Positions 24,235 through 37,860 of a stretch of 64,000 nucleotides of DNA are shown piece after piece (positions within the stretch are counted from its first letter, which is position 1; the number at the start of each line of letters is the position of its first letter). Under the pieces are notes generated by a model. It worked only from the letters and a program-made list of their open reading frames with translations. It was not told the origin of the DNA and made no database searches. The DNA lies in NCBI GenBank assembly GCA_013399305.1, contig VXAI01000021.1:4093874-4157873 (forward strand), in the 5' to 3' direction. A program made the translations under genes and the position numbers. The DNA comes from Rostratula benghalensis (taxonomy: Eukaryota > Chordata > Aves > Charadriiformes > Rostratulidae).

Positions 24235-27200
24235 CCATGGAAGGCAATTCAAATGGTAGTCAATGAGGTAACATCACAGATAAATTCATTTCATGTAACA
24301 CGCTGTTTTGAGAAATTTCTGACTTTGGAGAAGTTAAGTCTCCACCTCTCTTCTTGCTGCAAAGTATGATTTTCTTCATAATTAGAAATTATTTGGAAGA
24401 GAATTTTTTGGTCTGTGGTTTATCCATTGCAAACATATAACCTGTATAAAGTGATGTTTAAGTTGTTTTGAATAAGAAATGGGTCATATGTTACAATTCT
24501 TTTGCCTAACTGGATTTAAAAAAACCCTCCAAATTAAGTTTTAAATGTGCATGATGCTGCTAAATTTGGAGTTCTGTGAATGCAGTATTGTATAGAAATG
24601 TAATGGTTACATTAATGCTTCCACTACTTCCAGTGTTACCTGGATCAAACTCTAAATTCAATGAGCAGTTCCTTGACTAACCTGCTAGAATTTTCATGAA
24701 AGTCCCACAGAGCTATCATGAACAAAACTAATATAAAATTAGACACAGTGCATACACTGGTAAGAAAAAAATCACTCCTTTTAGAATTTACATGCTGAAT
24801 GGACAGGGAAGCAAAAATACATTTATTATCTTCATCTTCACTGTGGAAATCTCCCTGAGATCAAAATTAGATTTACACTTTCAAATCAATATTTAAACAA
24901 AAATTTAATTGTAATTACTGTTGAAGATGAGTTTAGCTCAGTGAGATCACAGCCCATGTGACCTACCAAAGAACCAGATACATCTCTCTTGATTCTTATT
25001 CATATACCTTAATGATTATAGCACTCAGACTGTTAGGGCATCTGTGGGTAATTCCTCTAGTTGGACGTAGAGCTGTATTATATACGCACCGTTTTCCAGA
25101 AGATTCTGTGCTAGATTTCAGCCTCTCCTGATTACTAGTCTGTCATTTTGCAACAGAAACACTGTCAGCAGATGGACCACAGACCTTTCCATTGCTCTCT
25201 GCTTAAGCACCTCTTACTTATTACTAGTGCCTGATTGGGTGCTGTGAAGAGAAAAATAAGTCAAATTGTTTACAGTGTTTCAAATGAAACATGAACCTGC
25301 ATTATTTCCTCTGTTCTAACATGGCAGATTCTTTAGGTTCAGGGCTTTTAAAACTACTATACTTAAGAAACAAATGATGTAACTTCTTTGCTAGGGCTTG
25401 CTCATTCCTTTTGTTGGTTCAACGTCCTCCAGAGTTTTGATGTATTTATATGATTTTCTCTTTATGCAGGGAGTCCTTAGAGAATCTGCAGTATGTGGGT
25501 AGGTTCGTTCTTGTCTGACAGATACCTTTCAGGAAATCTAACAATTTAAAATAATAAATAAAATTTTAAAAATGTAGTTGGATTAGAGAAAAAAAGGTGC
25601 CTGGATTAGAGAGACCAGGTTAAGTTTGAAGCCTGCACATGGCTTTCCTGCACATTTGTTACTCTAATATGTGACATTGTTGAATACAGATAGGATAAGA
25701 ATTCTTAGTGCATTGGTATTGCTCTTCAACTTCAGTAGTCTATAGAATAGATTTTTATTAATTTTTTTTGGTTCTCGTCAGAAACACCTTATTACATAAT
25801 GCTTAGAAACTAGATTATTTTTTCACAGGCACTGTGCTATTCAGAAACAGGGCTGCAAGGAATGTAAGGATGATGTGTTCATACAGTTATATTAATGTCA
25901 ACAAGAGTGAACATTACCAAATTAATACATTCTCAGAGAATTCTTCGTTATTTCTCTTTTATGTTTTTAGGACTAACCACTGGATGGTTCAGCAGAACAT
26001 AAAACAATCAATAAATATTTAGCACTTGTAACTGCAAGGAAATATTTGTTTGAAGTATTTCTTTAAGGATCCCTGAGTGGGCCAACCACAGGTATATCCT
26101 TGAGTTTTTCACATGGAAGGTGAGTTGGATCAGTGAAAGACTAAACTGGAATTGGCTGGGAATGGGATGAGCACATGGGCAACTTATTGCTTTCATCCTG
26201 TGCATCACCATATTGTAATATCAAGTATCTATCACTTTGTAACATTTAATCGTTTCCTATCTATAATGGAATACTTCCAAATTAATGAAATTATTTTGAA
26301 CTTAGCCATGCATTGTTTCTGCTTTAGCTCAAAATATGCCTATGGTATAATATCAAAACGACACAAGCTGGGGGAAAAACTGAAGATGCTCTTTAAAAAG
26401 TGTTGATATAAACTTCATTTAAAACAAAGGTTAGGAAGTAAATGACATATCTTGCTAGAATTTTCCACACTCTTCTCCTGTCCCCATATAAATGACAACA
26501 TTATCCATAAATCACTAATGACCTCAGTAGTCAGAATCTCTCGCCTGCTTCTTTCTGAAACACTTGTGGGGCTTGGAGATACAAGACAAAGTCAGAATTT
26601 ATCTTCCCACTTTCTCTTTTCTTAAAAGAACTTTCTAGGAGAAAGAGCAAGTGGAGGAAGCTGTTGAAAGTTCAGGGTCTCATGCTCCTCTGAACAATTT
26701 GAGCGGCCTAGATTTCCTTCATGCCTTTCCCGTACATGATAATATTTGCCCTTTGTCCGATATTTGTTCTCTCAAGGATGGATATATCATGAAAACTCTG
26801 TAGATTTTACTCTGTAATAAGACTCAAAATAATCATGATAGCTTTAGCTGTCTTTAAAAACCAGTATGTTTATCTGATGAAGTGTAGTTGAACTATTCTT
26901 TGACTTCTGACAAACTGTAGCATAAGTCTATACGCCATCAATACAGAAGTGAAAGACATTGATAACTAACAAACTGTGCTAATGCAGACCTACCAATACA
27001 GAAGAGCTATTGGAAATAGAAATGCAGACAGAGAGTCATTACATCTTCTTGCCATCTTAGGACTCTACTATTTATTTTCAGCACAAAAATTTTCCGAAAG
27101 AGTAATTTGTGATGTACTATTCTCCACTGACCTATATCCTCTGCTTCTGTTCACTCTAATTGGCACTTACAGGTTTGGGCCCTTAAAACTGGCACAAAAA

Positions 27201-28627
27201 AAGAATTAATGTGATGTGTTTTAACCTTCTGGTCTTATCACAGTTTAATTACAAGAATAAATTTTTCTACCGTTAAAAATACCCTTACTTTAAGAACCAA
27301 AAGTGGGTGATCATTCCATTCTCATTATATCCCCAAGATTGCCATAAGAAAGAAAATAATTAATATCTGAGCTTATTTTTTATCATTAGTCTTTGTCCTA
27401 AGAATGGATTAATGAGAATATTCAATGAGAATCAGAACATCCCAGCATTCACTTCTGTGAAAACTCATTCTTGTGTCAAAGACTGTAATGAGGACTGAAA
27501 GAGGCATACGATTAATTCACAGCAACCTTAAGATTGTAGTGAGAAAATAATACATCATTCCAGACTGACGACTAAGATCAGAATAAGAGATGATGAAGAA
27601 TGGATATGAGAATATGGAGGTAAGAGCATTTTAATTCTGCGTTATAAAGCCTTTGTTTGACAGTTTATAATTTTAAAATCCACATTAGTTTTTATTGACT
27701 ACAGTTTTCATTCCATTAGTAGTAATTTTTCACTTCTCCTTCCCAGATGTTTCTTCAAAACTAAGAAATTGCCTATCATCAAACTGATTTTCTCCACCTC
27801 TCCCAGGTAAGAAGTTCACAAGAAACAAACAATGAAACTACTTTTTGTGTTTCACAAGAAAGGATATTAAATAAGAACACCATAAACCAAAGTGACCTTT
27901 AAAGACATTTCCTTAGTACCCATGGGTTTGAAACAAACTTAATCTGTTTTTTGACCAGATATTTCTTAGATATTCTTTGCTGCAGTGATTAAGAGATACA
28001 GTACTGATAGGGTTGCTCATTTTCTGAACTACTCACAGAACAAAATAAAAGACAGCAGCTCACGTAAATATGGAGTGCTTGGGTGGGAAAAGCCATGAGG
28101 GAGAAGACACGCTAACAGAGGAAGACAGGAAGATTGCACAGCTGATTAGTTCAATATTTTTGTTAGGCCTTATGTCACGTGAGTTGTGGGTACTACTTCT
28201 GATCAGTGTCCTCACAGCTGTTTTAGTGTTGCTGGCTTTGAATGACAGTTATTGATATAAAACCATATGGAATGGCAAGAAATTAAATGGGGACATCTCC
28301 TTGAAAAATGTTTCAAATAGGTGCTTTGCTTTTGATTAATAATTAACGTTGCTTAGTTTCTGTAGGCTTAGAAGAATTATCACAATAGAATGCCTGCTCC
28401 ATCACACTTTAGGTGGTGTCAGGTTTTCCATTATTAAGCCCTGTATTTTTAGTTTGTTTGGTAATGTGGCTATAAAAATTTATTCCAGCCATGAACTTGC
28501 CAGGAAAAAACCTCAGCTTAGCAGAGACTTAAAATAAAAATAAAAAATATAAATTTAAATATCCCAGCTATTTGATGTTTAGCATGGAGAGTGGAAGCCT
28601 GAGATAATTGTTGACATAGTGTTTAGT

Positions 28628-28767
28628 GTCATGGTTTAGTGTGTGGGGGGGTGTGTGTGTTTTGGTTTGGGTTATTTATCGTTCTTTTATTTTATCAGAC
28701 TTAGGTTGATGGTTGGACTAGATGATCTTAAAGGTCCCTTCCAACCTAGAAAATTCTATGATTCTAG
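28628..28767 (+). mobile_element. CR1 LINE 3' terminal fragment, plus strand
   Basis: It starts with GTCATGGTTTAGTG and ends GGTTGATGGTTGGACTAGAT, then AAGGTCCCTTCCAACC and ATTCTATGATTCTA, the standard 3' end of one CR1 group. Between the two parts lies a G run plus TG repeat (about 28645-28662) and a T-rich stretch that look like later expansion. It is untranslated sequence with no coding part. Confidence 0.9.
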
Positions 28768-29084
28768 CTGTTCATAGAGAGAGCACTAGCGATCAGAGCA
28801 TGGCCTTCTCACAGAATGCTACGCTTTATGCTGTTTGCTTCCTGTCACAGAAATGCTGCTAGAAGACAGGCAGAGAAAGTTGTAGTGAGAAGCCTGACAA
28901 AGAAGAATAGGCTTCATACCCTTAAAGAATACCTAGTTCAGTACTAGAATGAAGGAATCTTACTCTAGTTCTGCTTTATATCTTCTGATTTGGGGGTCAG
29001 AGATGAACTTCAGGTAGAAGTTATGAGAGAGAAGAAAAATACTGGGGGTGTGTGGAAAAACGTGGCAAAATATGGACCATCGCT
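28768..29084. other. Short non-coding gap between two CR1 ends
   Basis: No gene or repeat recognised. It separates two plus-strand CR1 3' ends. Confidence 0.5.
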
Positions 29085-29345
29085 GAAATACAGTTAATTC
29101 TAATTAAGTATAAGAATAAATGCTCTGACTGTGAGGGTGGTAAGAAATTGGCAGAGGTTTCCTGGGGAGGTTATGAACTCTCTACCCTTGGAGGAATTCA
29201 AAGCCCAACTGTATGTGGTTCTGGGCAGTCTGCTGTAGCTGATGCTGCTATGAGCAGGGAAGGTGGACTAAAGAATCTACAGAGGTGCCTTTCAACCTCA
29301 GATTTTTATGCCTCTATTATATTATTATTATTATTATTAATGTAT
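29085..29345 (+). mobile_element. Old CR1 LINE 3' end, plus strand
   Basis: The order of words follows the CR1 3' region. AATTAAGTATAAGAATAAAT corresponds to the AAACATAAGGAAGAA part, CTGTGAGGGTGGT follows, and then GGCAGAGGTTTCCTGGGGAGG, the usual CAGGCTGCCCAGGGAGG. GAGGAATTCAAAGCCCAACT, GAGCAGGGAAGGTGGACTA and AGAGGTGCCTTTCAACCTCA come next. The tail merges into a TTA microsatellite at 29315-29340. It is strongly diverged. The 102-codon frame over it is a chance frame across repeat DNA. Confidence 0.8.
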
Positions 29346-32300
29346 ATAGGACAAGATTAAGACTTTGATGCTTTCTTTCTCAACTTTACATCGCTTTCTG
29401 CCTGGTGGAAAAGCCTCGGTGAGGGTGAAGGTGTATCTATCTCAGTGGGTGGTTATGCCCATAAATACATGGTTGTGAAGAAAATCTTCCTGTTAACTGT
29501 TGTTAACTATGCAAGTAAGATAGAGTGACTTTCCAGTTTTGTATATCAGGCTGTCTTTGAAAAGCTGGAGAAGAGTGAGGCTTTTTTTTTTAAACTGGCC
29601 TTAACTTTGGTGCTTTTTAGGGGTTTTTTTTTGTTTTTTTTTTTCTTTTTTCATAGCAATTCCTAGTGCGATCTGTCCTTGAAGTGAGGAGGAGGAAGGG
29701 AGAGGAGGCATGCATTTCACAAAGGTATTGGCAAGGCAGTTTGGAGATTTTATGCACTTTTCTTCCTGTAACAAACACCAAAGGGACGCAGAGTATGAGA
29801 ACTGTAACAAGAAAGCAGGAGACAACTGAGCTCAGTTTTGAATCCTTCTGTGAGAGTTGTTCATGCGTTGAACATTGCCCTGTCAGTGGTTGAAATGCAG
29901 AAATAACCCTAAAAGCAGAGACTAGCTATGAGCTGAGTAAGTAAGATTCCAGAGCGTTGCAGTTTAATGCAGTCTTTACTGAAGCAGTGTTCTTCATACC
30001 ATTAACTGCAGAAATGCCTATTCCTTCATATCATTCCAGGTACCAAGGTACCATGGACATGACATCGCACACAGCACTCAACATGAGGGCAGCTTGTGAA
30101 GAGTATTTTCTTTTACCAACATTAAACATCTCAATAACGCCTACTCAGCTGATGATGTTAGGGTGATATCACCACATTTGACCAGCATGTTGATATTCTT
30201 AACCAGTAACTTTACAAAGACCTCTGCCTTGACAAAATCTTAGCACAGAAACCTTATAAAGAACTCGACCTGACGTAAGACATGCAAGAAATACTACTGT
30301 GCTAGAGAAACTTAAAAAACCAACCTCTTTACTTAGGACATCAGCAAAGGAAATGTGTAGTGGTGAATTAATCACTGCATATTGGTTTATGCTTTGACAG
30401 AAGATCCCTTGGGGGTGAGGGAGGAAACAGAGAGACCATGTGAGGGAGACCAGCCTGCATTCAAAGGCTTGAGACTTTTTTACTACTTTGGCAAATTAAG
30501 AGAAAGGGGCAAACCATGGTGTTATTGCAATAAGTGAAGGCAATAGCTCATGCTATCAAAAATCCCACCTCTATAACAGTATATCCTGCCACAGAAGAGT
30601 GAGTGGAAACAGTCCTTGATTAATCCTTGTCACAGCGACTCCCTCACTTGCCCAGCTGCAAGTGTTCAGGATCTCCTGTAGCCAGCTAGTAGGTCTCAAC
30701 AATTATTTATCTATTTTATACAGCAGGAGCTCATAAAGGCTCCTGAGAGGTAAGAAACCTGTCAGAACATCCTTGGTGCATTGGGTATTAGTTAGGTCTC
30801 CAAACGGTCCCTGAAGGTATATAGTGTTACGGTGTCTAAACCCTTCTTTTGCTTACCCTCTGTGCCTGTCTCTAGTGAGTACATTTTGACACAACCTCCT
30901 TTTGATTTCTTCATTTAAAATTTAAAAATAAAGCTACTGATAAAACCTAATACCCCTCTTACTGTACCCACTCCCCCTTTCTCCTTTTTAAATTCTGGAG
31001 TAACACACAGACTTAGTGTTGCAAGTAAGGTTTTGCCTGTGTGTGTATGCATTAAACTGATACATTTAATTAATGAAGACACCTTGGGGCTTGAGCCTCA
31101 TCTTGAAATCACAGTATAAAAAATTAAATACATGTATAATATGTGTGAATAGTTGCCACTGAGATCTGTAATAGGACCAGTGAAATATCAGCTGCACTCC
31201 TACTTAAGAGATAATTTTTAAAATTATGGTGATGATACACCAGTGTCTTAGCACCATGACTCTGGCAAAAAAGGAACTATGTGGATTTTTTTAACTGTGA
31301 AGTGAGTGGTACAATCTTCTTTTCATTGTTTTCCTTGCACGCACACACGGTTTGTTAAAGTGAGAAAAGTTTCATTGTGTGCTTATGCAGTGTTTGGCAC
31401 AAAGAACACTAAGAAGTACTTGAGGTATCTGTGCTCTACTTTAAGACATACAAAATTGTAAACACTAATTGACACGCCTAAAGCTTGATACATTTAATAA
31501 GTTAATCACAAATTTAACTTGGGATTGTAACTTTTGTTTGTATTGCAACACAGTTCTTGCAGGAACTTTGCCAGCTTGGAAAATTCATACCACATTTAGG
31601 ATCGAAGCCCTCTATGCAATGAGTTAAGTACCAAAGAGTAAAATTCATAAAAAGTGACGCTTGTGGGAATAAGGAGAGGAAGGTGGACGAGCTTTGCTAG
31701 ACCAGTTAATGTAAAATACCAAGGAAGGATAATGCCTTTAGTCTTGCCCCTAAACATTTGAGCTGCAGTTGGGTACTTCAGCTGGAATATTGTTTTCACA
31801 GAAAGGCAAAGAGAGATGCTTGTTTAATCACCTGCTGACACAAGGACTATATATATATTTTTTTTTTTTTTTAATTATTTATCAAAGTAAAGAAGAACTG
31901 GAGCCTGGTCATGTTTTCTACATCCCCAACTAACCACCCTAAAACAATGGGCAGCAGAATCTACATTTCATAGGTTTTTTGGGTCCTTTGTTGTATAGTG
32001 TATAGAAAACATGCCTTTTCTGAGCTATAGCTACCTTGCATACAGATGAAAATTTGGATTTTGAAATTTCACCTGCATTGAGTAACTTTCAGCTGCTATT
32101 CTACTGTCAAGCAGGAAAAAACAAGTGTAATTGTTGCTGAGACTGTATATTTATCAAGGAAAAAAAATCTCTAACATACTTTCCTCCTTCCACAGTATTA
32201 TCACAGACTTCCCCTTGGTATGTATACAGTTGCTTTTCAATTGACACTGGAATAAGTAATTCATATTAACAGAAATTAATTTTCAACTTTACTGACATTG

Positions 32301-35300
32301 AGATCTAATTTATATCTGGAAAGGGGAACATTTGTTGAGCAGTACTTCACAGCCAAGGTGCAGAAACCTACTTGTGTGGGTTTCAGTACAGAACTGAAAC
32401 ACCTTTGACTGTTGTGGACCAAGAGAGACTCATCTTCAAGAAGGAAATACACCTTTTATGTAATCTGATAAAGCCACAGACCTCACATCAGGACTGAGGT
32501 ATCCGTATAGATACTATTCAATGCTGTTCTGCTGCTATCATAGGAAGTGAACACTAAGTGCTTGGTTAAAAAAAAAATTCTCATGCATCACTGCTCTGTA
32601 AAGAAATACTGATGTCTTTGTGAGAGACACATTTATTGATATAACAATAAATTATATGAATGGGAGCTGTAAGCCTGAATGCATGTGTTTTTTAGTTTCA
32701 CATTGTTCTTTAAAAAACTTTCCCATCATATTTGCAAGTGACATCTCAGGCTTTCTGACAGAAATATGGATATCTGAAAAGTAATCCAAGGAAACATAGT
32801 ATTGAATGCAAATATTTGTTCCAGTGCCCTTCTGGAAACAGACTTATTAAAGAAAAATAATAACTCATTTTGTGGAAGGAAAAAAATTCTCTTGACATCA
32901 GTTTTATTAAGAATAAAACTCCAAGTGTTGTTTTCAGTTTTTATTTCAGTTTACTCTATTTTCTTCAGTTAGTGGCATCTGGTGAGTGTAATGAAAATCT
33001 TGCTTCCTAAAAGAGCACATGGGTGAATAGTAACTGAAACTAATTTTTTTTCAAAGTATTTGGAAGCCTGAATGTTCATACAACTGAATAGTTTGGCAAA
33101 ATCTCCAGTGTGAACACACATGAAAATGCTAGTTAATACTATCAAAATCCGACATTTTGTTGTTTCTGTTTTTATTTATAGATCATCCTGTTCCGCAGCT
33201 GCAGCTGTTCCTTATTATACAAGCTGACTCAAAGATGAAATATAAACACTAAGAAGAAAAGAATAGCTGTACTATCTTAACCTGCTCATTTGATTTTCCA
33301 AGTTCCATATATCAACCCTTGGAGTAAGTATATGTCTTTCTAGTACATATCTTCTGCTGCTCCAAGAGCAGTTCAAGGTAACACTAGTCCTAGTAATAGA
33401 CTCTGCAGACTTATGTTGATCACAGAAGTCATAAACCATCAGGGTACTGTTATTCCTGACTGTGGTCTTATTGTATGTTAAAACCAACCCCAAACATTAA
33501 ATCTACATATTTCCAAATCTACAAATACTATATTGCTGGAAGTGGGGGAGGAGAGGGAAGAGATGATTGGTTTGGCACAGAAAAACTTGGAGAATAAAAA
33601 TTTTGAATGAGAAATTCTTACATGCCAACTTTTCTTGTGAAAGCTTTAACATGGGGTTCTAAAGGGCAGAAATTCCCACCTATCTTATCTTGTGCTATAG
33701 CATAGGACACCACAGCTTTGGATGAAAATTAAGTGTTTTGTCCACAACCCTATCACCTGGACTGTAAAAGTGTTGAACCTTATTAGATGAAAACAAAAAT
33801 ATGCAAATTGTTACCCACCATTCAGGTGGCATTATTTGTTGTCACCCTGATAGTGCATCAGCACCAATTCCTAAGCTAATGCCACCTAGATGAGATCTAT
33901 CCTGTTCTTCATGTGCATCTACTCAACACCCACACTACAAATAGAAATCATTGGAGCCTTTCAAGAAAGCTATTAGAAACTCCAGCCTGGGATAAGCGGG
34001 AAAGTGGATGAGAAGGAGGGGACAGCTTGAATATTTCTTCAGTGCAATCTGCAGTGTTCAAGTCTGTGGTTTTCATGACAACGCCTGGTTCAGTATTTTT
34101 AAAAGGCTAGGTGGGGAATAATTTCCTTTTTCTTCATTAAATTAGGGTTCCCTTGACTAGTAGTTTATAAAACATGGAGGAAAACATCTGTACCTCCACA
34201 GCTATCACATAAGTTTGGGGGACAGTTCTCCAAATGAACTGTTTCTAAAATGATACAATTCTCATTCTTACTTAGCAAATCCTCTTCAAAACCACTATCA
34301 ATGTCAATCAAAGAGCCCTCAAATCAAACTGAAAGTGATCTTAGTTTGTGGTTCTGAAATGTCCATTGTAATTCCAAGTACTGGCCTGTTTGGTACGTTT
34401 TTTCAGACAGGGAGCGTCATGCTGAGTGTTTTTTGAAAGACAATTTAAGAAGTGTTTTAATATGCTGTTTCAGTATGCATTGATTGAAATGAATTTGTTA
34501 CATTAGGCAAAATGTCTTGCTAAGGAATCAGGCACTGAAACTTCAAAATTCTGTTTCTCCCTTTCTGGAAAGATAATATCAAACCACAGACTCCAAAACT
34601 GTTGGTAAAATTAATGGACAAAGGGGGGAGGTGGATTTTTTTTCATTCTTAAAAAAAAAAAAAGTAAAATTAGGCATGGCTAATAACATTTGCAGTGGTA
34701 CCTAGAGATACAACTGAAAGTGAGTCAATAATTTTGTACAGTTTGTGCCTATAGTGAGAGACAGTTCCTGCACAAATAGACTAGAATAAATAGAGAATAA
34801 CACAAAAAGGGATAATGAAACACTGTGCTTTTAGCTCAAATTTTAGGACTAGAAATCTCTCAATAGATAAAGTGTGTAACAGACCTTGAAACTGAGCCCA
34901 GCCTAGTGTCTCAATCACAAGGTCAACTGTTCTGATTTTAAGAGAAGGAACTGTATAGGTAACTTTCTAGAGCTTCAAAAAAGCATCAGATTATAATTTC
35001 GTTTTTAAATTTCTTAGTCAAACCAAAGCCCGAACCCAATCGTCTTGAGGGTCTATCAACTCTGCTGATGCACCCATCAATACAGATTCCAAACAGCATG
35101 TGTATTCAACAGACAATAGTGATTGTTGTGGTGGGTGGCAAAATATGCAGTGGGTTGCAGTAGCAGGGATTATATCCTGTATCTTTTTAATATAATACAT
35201 GGCTCATATTTCAAAAACTGTTTGTAATCAGGGTATAAAATATGACTTTGATTAATATTTGCATCCAATCTAATGCCTTCATTTGTTCCATATTTTCTTT

Positions 35301-36604
35301 TGAAAAAAATGTATGCAAAAGATTCTGATGTTTTGTCAGCTGAAGTTTAGCAACTGTTATTATTGATTATAGCTTTGATGGAAACTTCTCAGCAGTTTAC
35401 AATGTTTAGTTAGGATATTTGAAGAGACCTAAAGTATCATTATAAAGAAGCAAAGCTAGGTTTGGCAAAAAGCCTTCCTTTTGTCTCTGAAACTTTCTGC
35501 TGTAAATTTAGAACAGAAGAGCATTTCTCTGGAGTAAAAATATATGTATTGCTGGCTACAAGTCTATGTTTGCTGCTTCACAATTTTAGAATTAGACGAT
35601 GGACTTATTTAGTAGACATTGGATAGTAAAAAGTAAAACCCCTAATTTAAAACATTCCACATTACCACATTCCAAGAAAAACATGGACCGGTGAACAAAA
35701 CCAGCAGTATTGTAATAGGAAAACAACTAGGTGCATTTTTTCCAAACCCTAAACCCAGAAATGTAAATGTATGAGTTACTGGCTAAAAATGCCATGCCAT
35801 TTTCATGTATCAGTTCCTTCATGAACTGAAAAAAACAATCTAGACTTGAGAAAATTCAAAAACAAGATCTAAGACTCCAGGTCAGAAGGTTTAGAACACC
35901 GTTCTAAATTTATAATAATATTTTTTTTAATTGTAATGTTGCTTTTTTGATTTAAAAATGAGGGGGTTTTATTGTCAGAAATTTACCATTACAAAATATT
36001 GTAATGCAAAGGTGAGATTTTTTTGGTATTTTTTAAAAAGAATTATAATAATTATTATCCACAAAAGATTTTGTCATCATAATCTGTGCACTGACTTTGT
36101 TATCTAATCTAGGAAAGGGGTCACTTTTGACATCAACTACAGAAGACAACTGCTGACATGTAATATGAGCCCCATTTCAGCAGGCTACATAAAACCCTGA
36201 TTGCTTGGCATCCTTTTTTGATTACTATAAATATCTGAGCACTCATCATAAGTCATGACTATTCAGTTGGATGCTCATACCTACATTCAACATTAAGCAC
36301 ATGCTAACATTCCAGGTCAATTTTCTACAACAGCAGTTTAATTTGAGTTTTACTGAATCATAATTGTAGTAGTGCTTGGAAGTGAGAATGGAAGACTGAG
36401 GGAAGATCAAAAGGAGAGAAAATTTGAGCCAGATTCTTGGATCCTGGCTCTTGTGAAGAGTGCTAAAGCTGCTTTGCTTTGATTTTTTAAAGGGCTGCGC
36501 AGAATAAGAAAATCTGTGCCCATGCAAAAAGGTGCAGATGAGAGGAAGACAGAATGACATAACTTCAGAGGTGTTTGTTCAAATTAAAGGAAGTCCCTGA
36601 AAAC
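29346..36604. other. AT-rich non-coding DNA, no gene recognised
   Basis: T-rich tracts lie at 29581-29655 and 31848-31872. No open frame exceeds 104 codons and none resembles a known protein. No CR1 tail was seen. AT-rich patches occur near 35920-36060. Confidence 0.55.
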
Positions 36605-36834
36605 NNNNNNNNNNNNNNNNNNNNNNNNNNNNNNNNNNNNNNNNNNNNNNNNNNNNNNNNNNNNNNNNNNNNNNNNNNNNNNNNNNNNNNNNNNNNNNNN
36701 NNNNNNNNNNNNNNNNNNNNNNNNNNNNNNNNNNNNNNNNNNNNNNNNNNNNNNNNNNNNNNNNNNNNNNNNNNNNNNNNNNNNNNNNNNNNNNNNNNNN
36801 NNNNNNNNNNNNNNNNNNNNNNNNNNNNNNNNNN
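36605..36834. other. Assembly gap (230 N)
   Basis: A run of N inside unique sequence. The frames drawn across it are artefacts of the unknown bases. The flanks are not obviously repetitive, so the missing sequence may be GC-rich or a simple repeat that failed to assemble. The true length may differ from 230. Confidence 0.99.
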
Positions 36835-37299
36835 ACGAGAAAGGTGGGACACGTACAGGCAAGACATGCCTGCGTCTGAGGTGCAAGTTCCTACTCCTGG
36901 ACATCAGCATGCTGCCTGGTATAGTTTACACTTTGTTGAACATTTAAGAAAGGATTTGTGATCAGAGATAAGATGGAACAAAGCAGTCGATGACTAGTGG
37001 GATGAGAGACATGGATGTTGTCAGAAGAAAGCATAGAGCAGTCAGAGGTGCTGCTGCATCTACAACTCTCTATGCTGCTGCTGTGCCTTTTGGAGGACAA
37101 TATTCCCTTCTAGACCGATGCAGCAAAATCATGCTAAAGTGACTTATAAGGACCTTTGTCCTGTAGAAGTCCAAGCCTTTAAATAAAACATCAGCTGCTT
37201 TCCAAAAAGCAACTTCTCTTATGACTAATCCTTGCTTTATTCACGTAGAAGAAAGAGAACAAGATAATTTGAATGCTACTTACTTTTTCGTACATCTAT
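36835..37299. other. Non-coding DNA between the gap and a CR1
   Basis: No gene recognised. The right flank of the gap (36835-36920) has somewhat higher GC than average. Confidence 0.5.
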
Positions 37300-37860
37300 A
37301 TGATAGAAGCGTAAAATAGTTTGGGTTAGAAGGGACCTTTAAAGGCCATCTAGTCCAGCCTCCCCTGCAGTGAGCAGAGACATCTCCAACCTCAGAGTTC
37401 CATCGAACCTGACCACAAATGTTTCCAGGTATGGAGCATCTACCATATGTCTGAGAAACGTGGTCCAGTGTTTCACCACCCTTATTGTAAAAAATTTCTC
37501 CCTAACATCTACTCTAAATCTTCCCTCTTTTAGTTTAAACCCATTATCCCTTGTCCTATCGCAACAAGACCTGCTAAAATGTTTTTCCCCACCTTTCCTG
37601 TAATCCCCTTTTAGGAACTGGAGGGCTGCAGTAAGGTCCCCAAGGTAAACAACCCCAACTCTCTCAGCCTGTCTTCACAGGAGAGGTGTTCTATCCCTTT
37701 GATCATTTTTGTGACCCTCCTCTGGACCCACTCCAACAGGTCCATGTCTTGGACTGACAACTCCAGAGCTGGACGCAGTACTCCAGGTGGGATGTCACCA
37801 GAGCAAAGTAGAGTGAGAGAATCACCTCTCTCAACTTGCTATTGGTACACGCTGATCTCT
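37300..37860 (-). mobile_element. CR1 LINE 3' end, minus strand
   Basis: On the plus strand it starts with the reverse of a CR1 tail: ATAGTTTGGGTTAGAAGGGA, then CCATCTAGTCCAGCCTCCCC. It continues through AAATTTCTCCCTAACATCTA and CCCAACTCTCTCAGCCTGTC, then ACAGGAGAGGTG and GACCCACTCCAACAGGTCCA. It ends near AGAGTGAGAGAATCACCTCT and CAACTTGCTATTGGTACAC. On the minus strand the last part codes LREVILSLYFALVTSHLEYCVQLW, the C-terminal CR1 motif. It is 5' truncated in the normal CR1 way. In-frame stops show it is inactive. Confidence 0.95.

Larger units (their letters stand above)
18911..28627. other. AT-rich non-coding DNA, no gene recognised
   Basis: No CR1 tail, coding exon or RNA gene was recognised. 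T and A runs occur at 20242-20262 and 20615-20640, and a perfect hairpin at 24205-24234. The longest frame is 122 codons on the minus strand at 22027-22395. It has no domain I can name and a frame of that length is not surprising by chance here. Part of it contains the word TGAAGTCATTGGGAT, which resembles a motif common in old amniote repeats. Confidence 0.55.

Noticed and set aside
36565..36961. Open frames of 100 to 128 codons across the N block
   Set aside because: Their length comes from unknown bases being read as codons.
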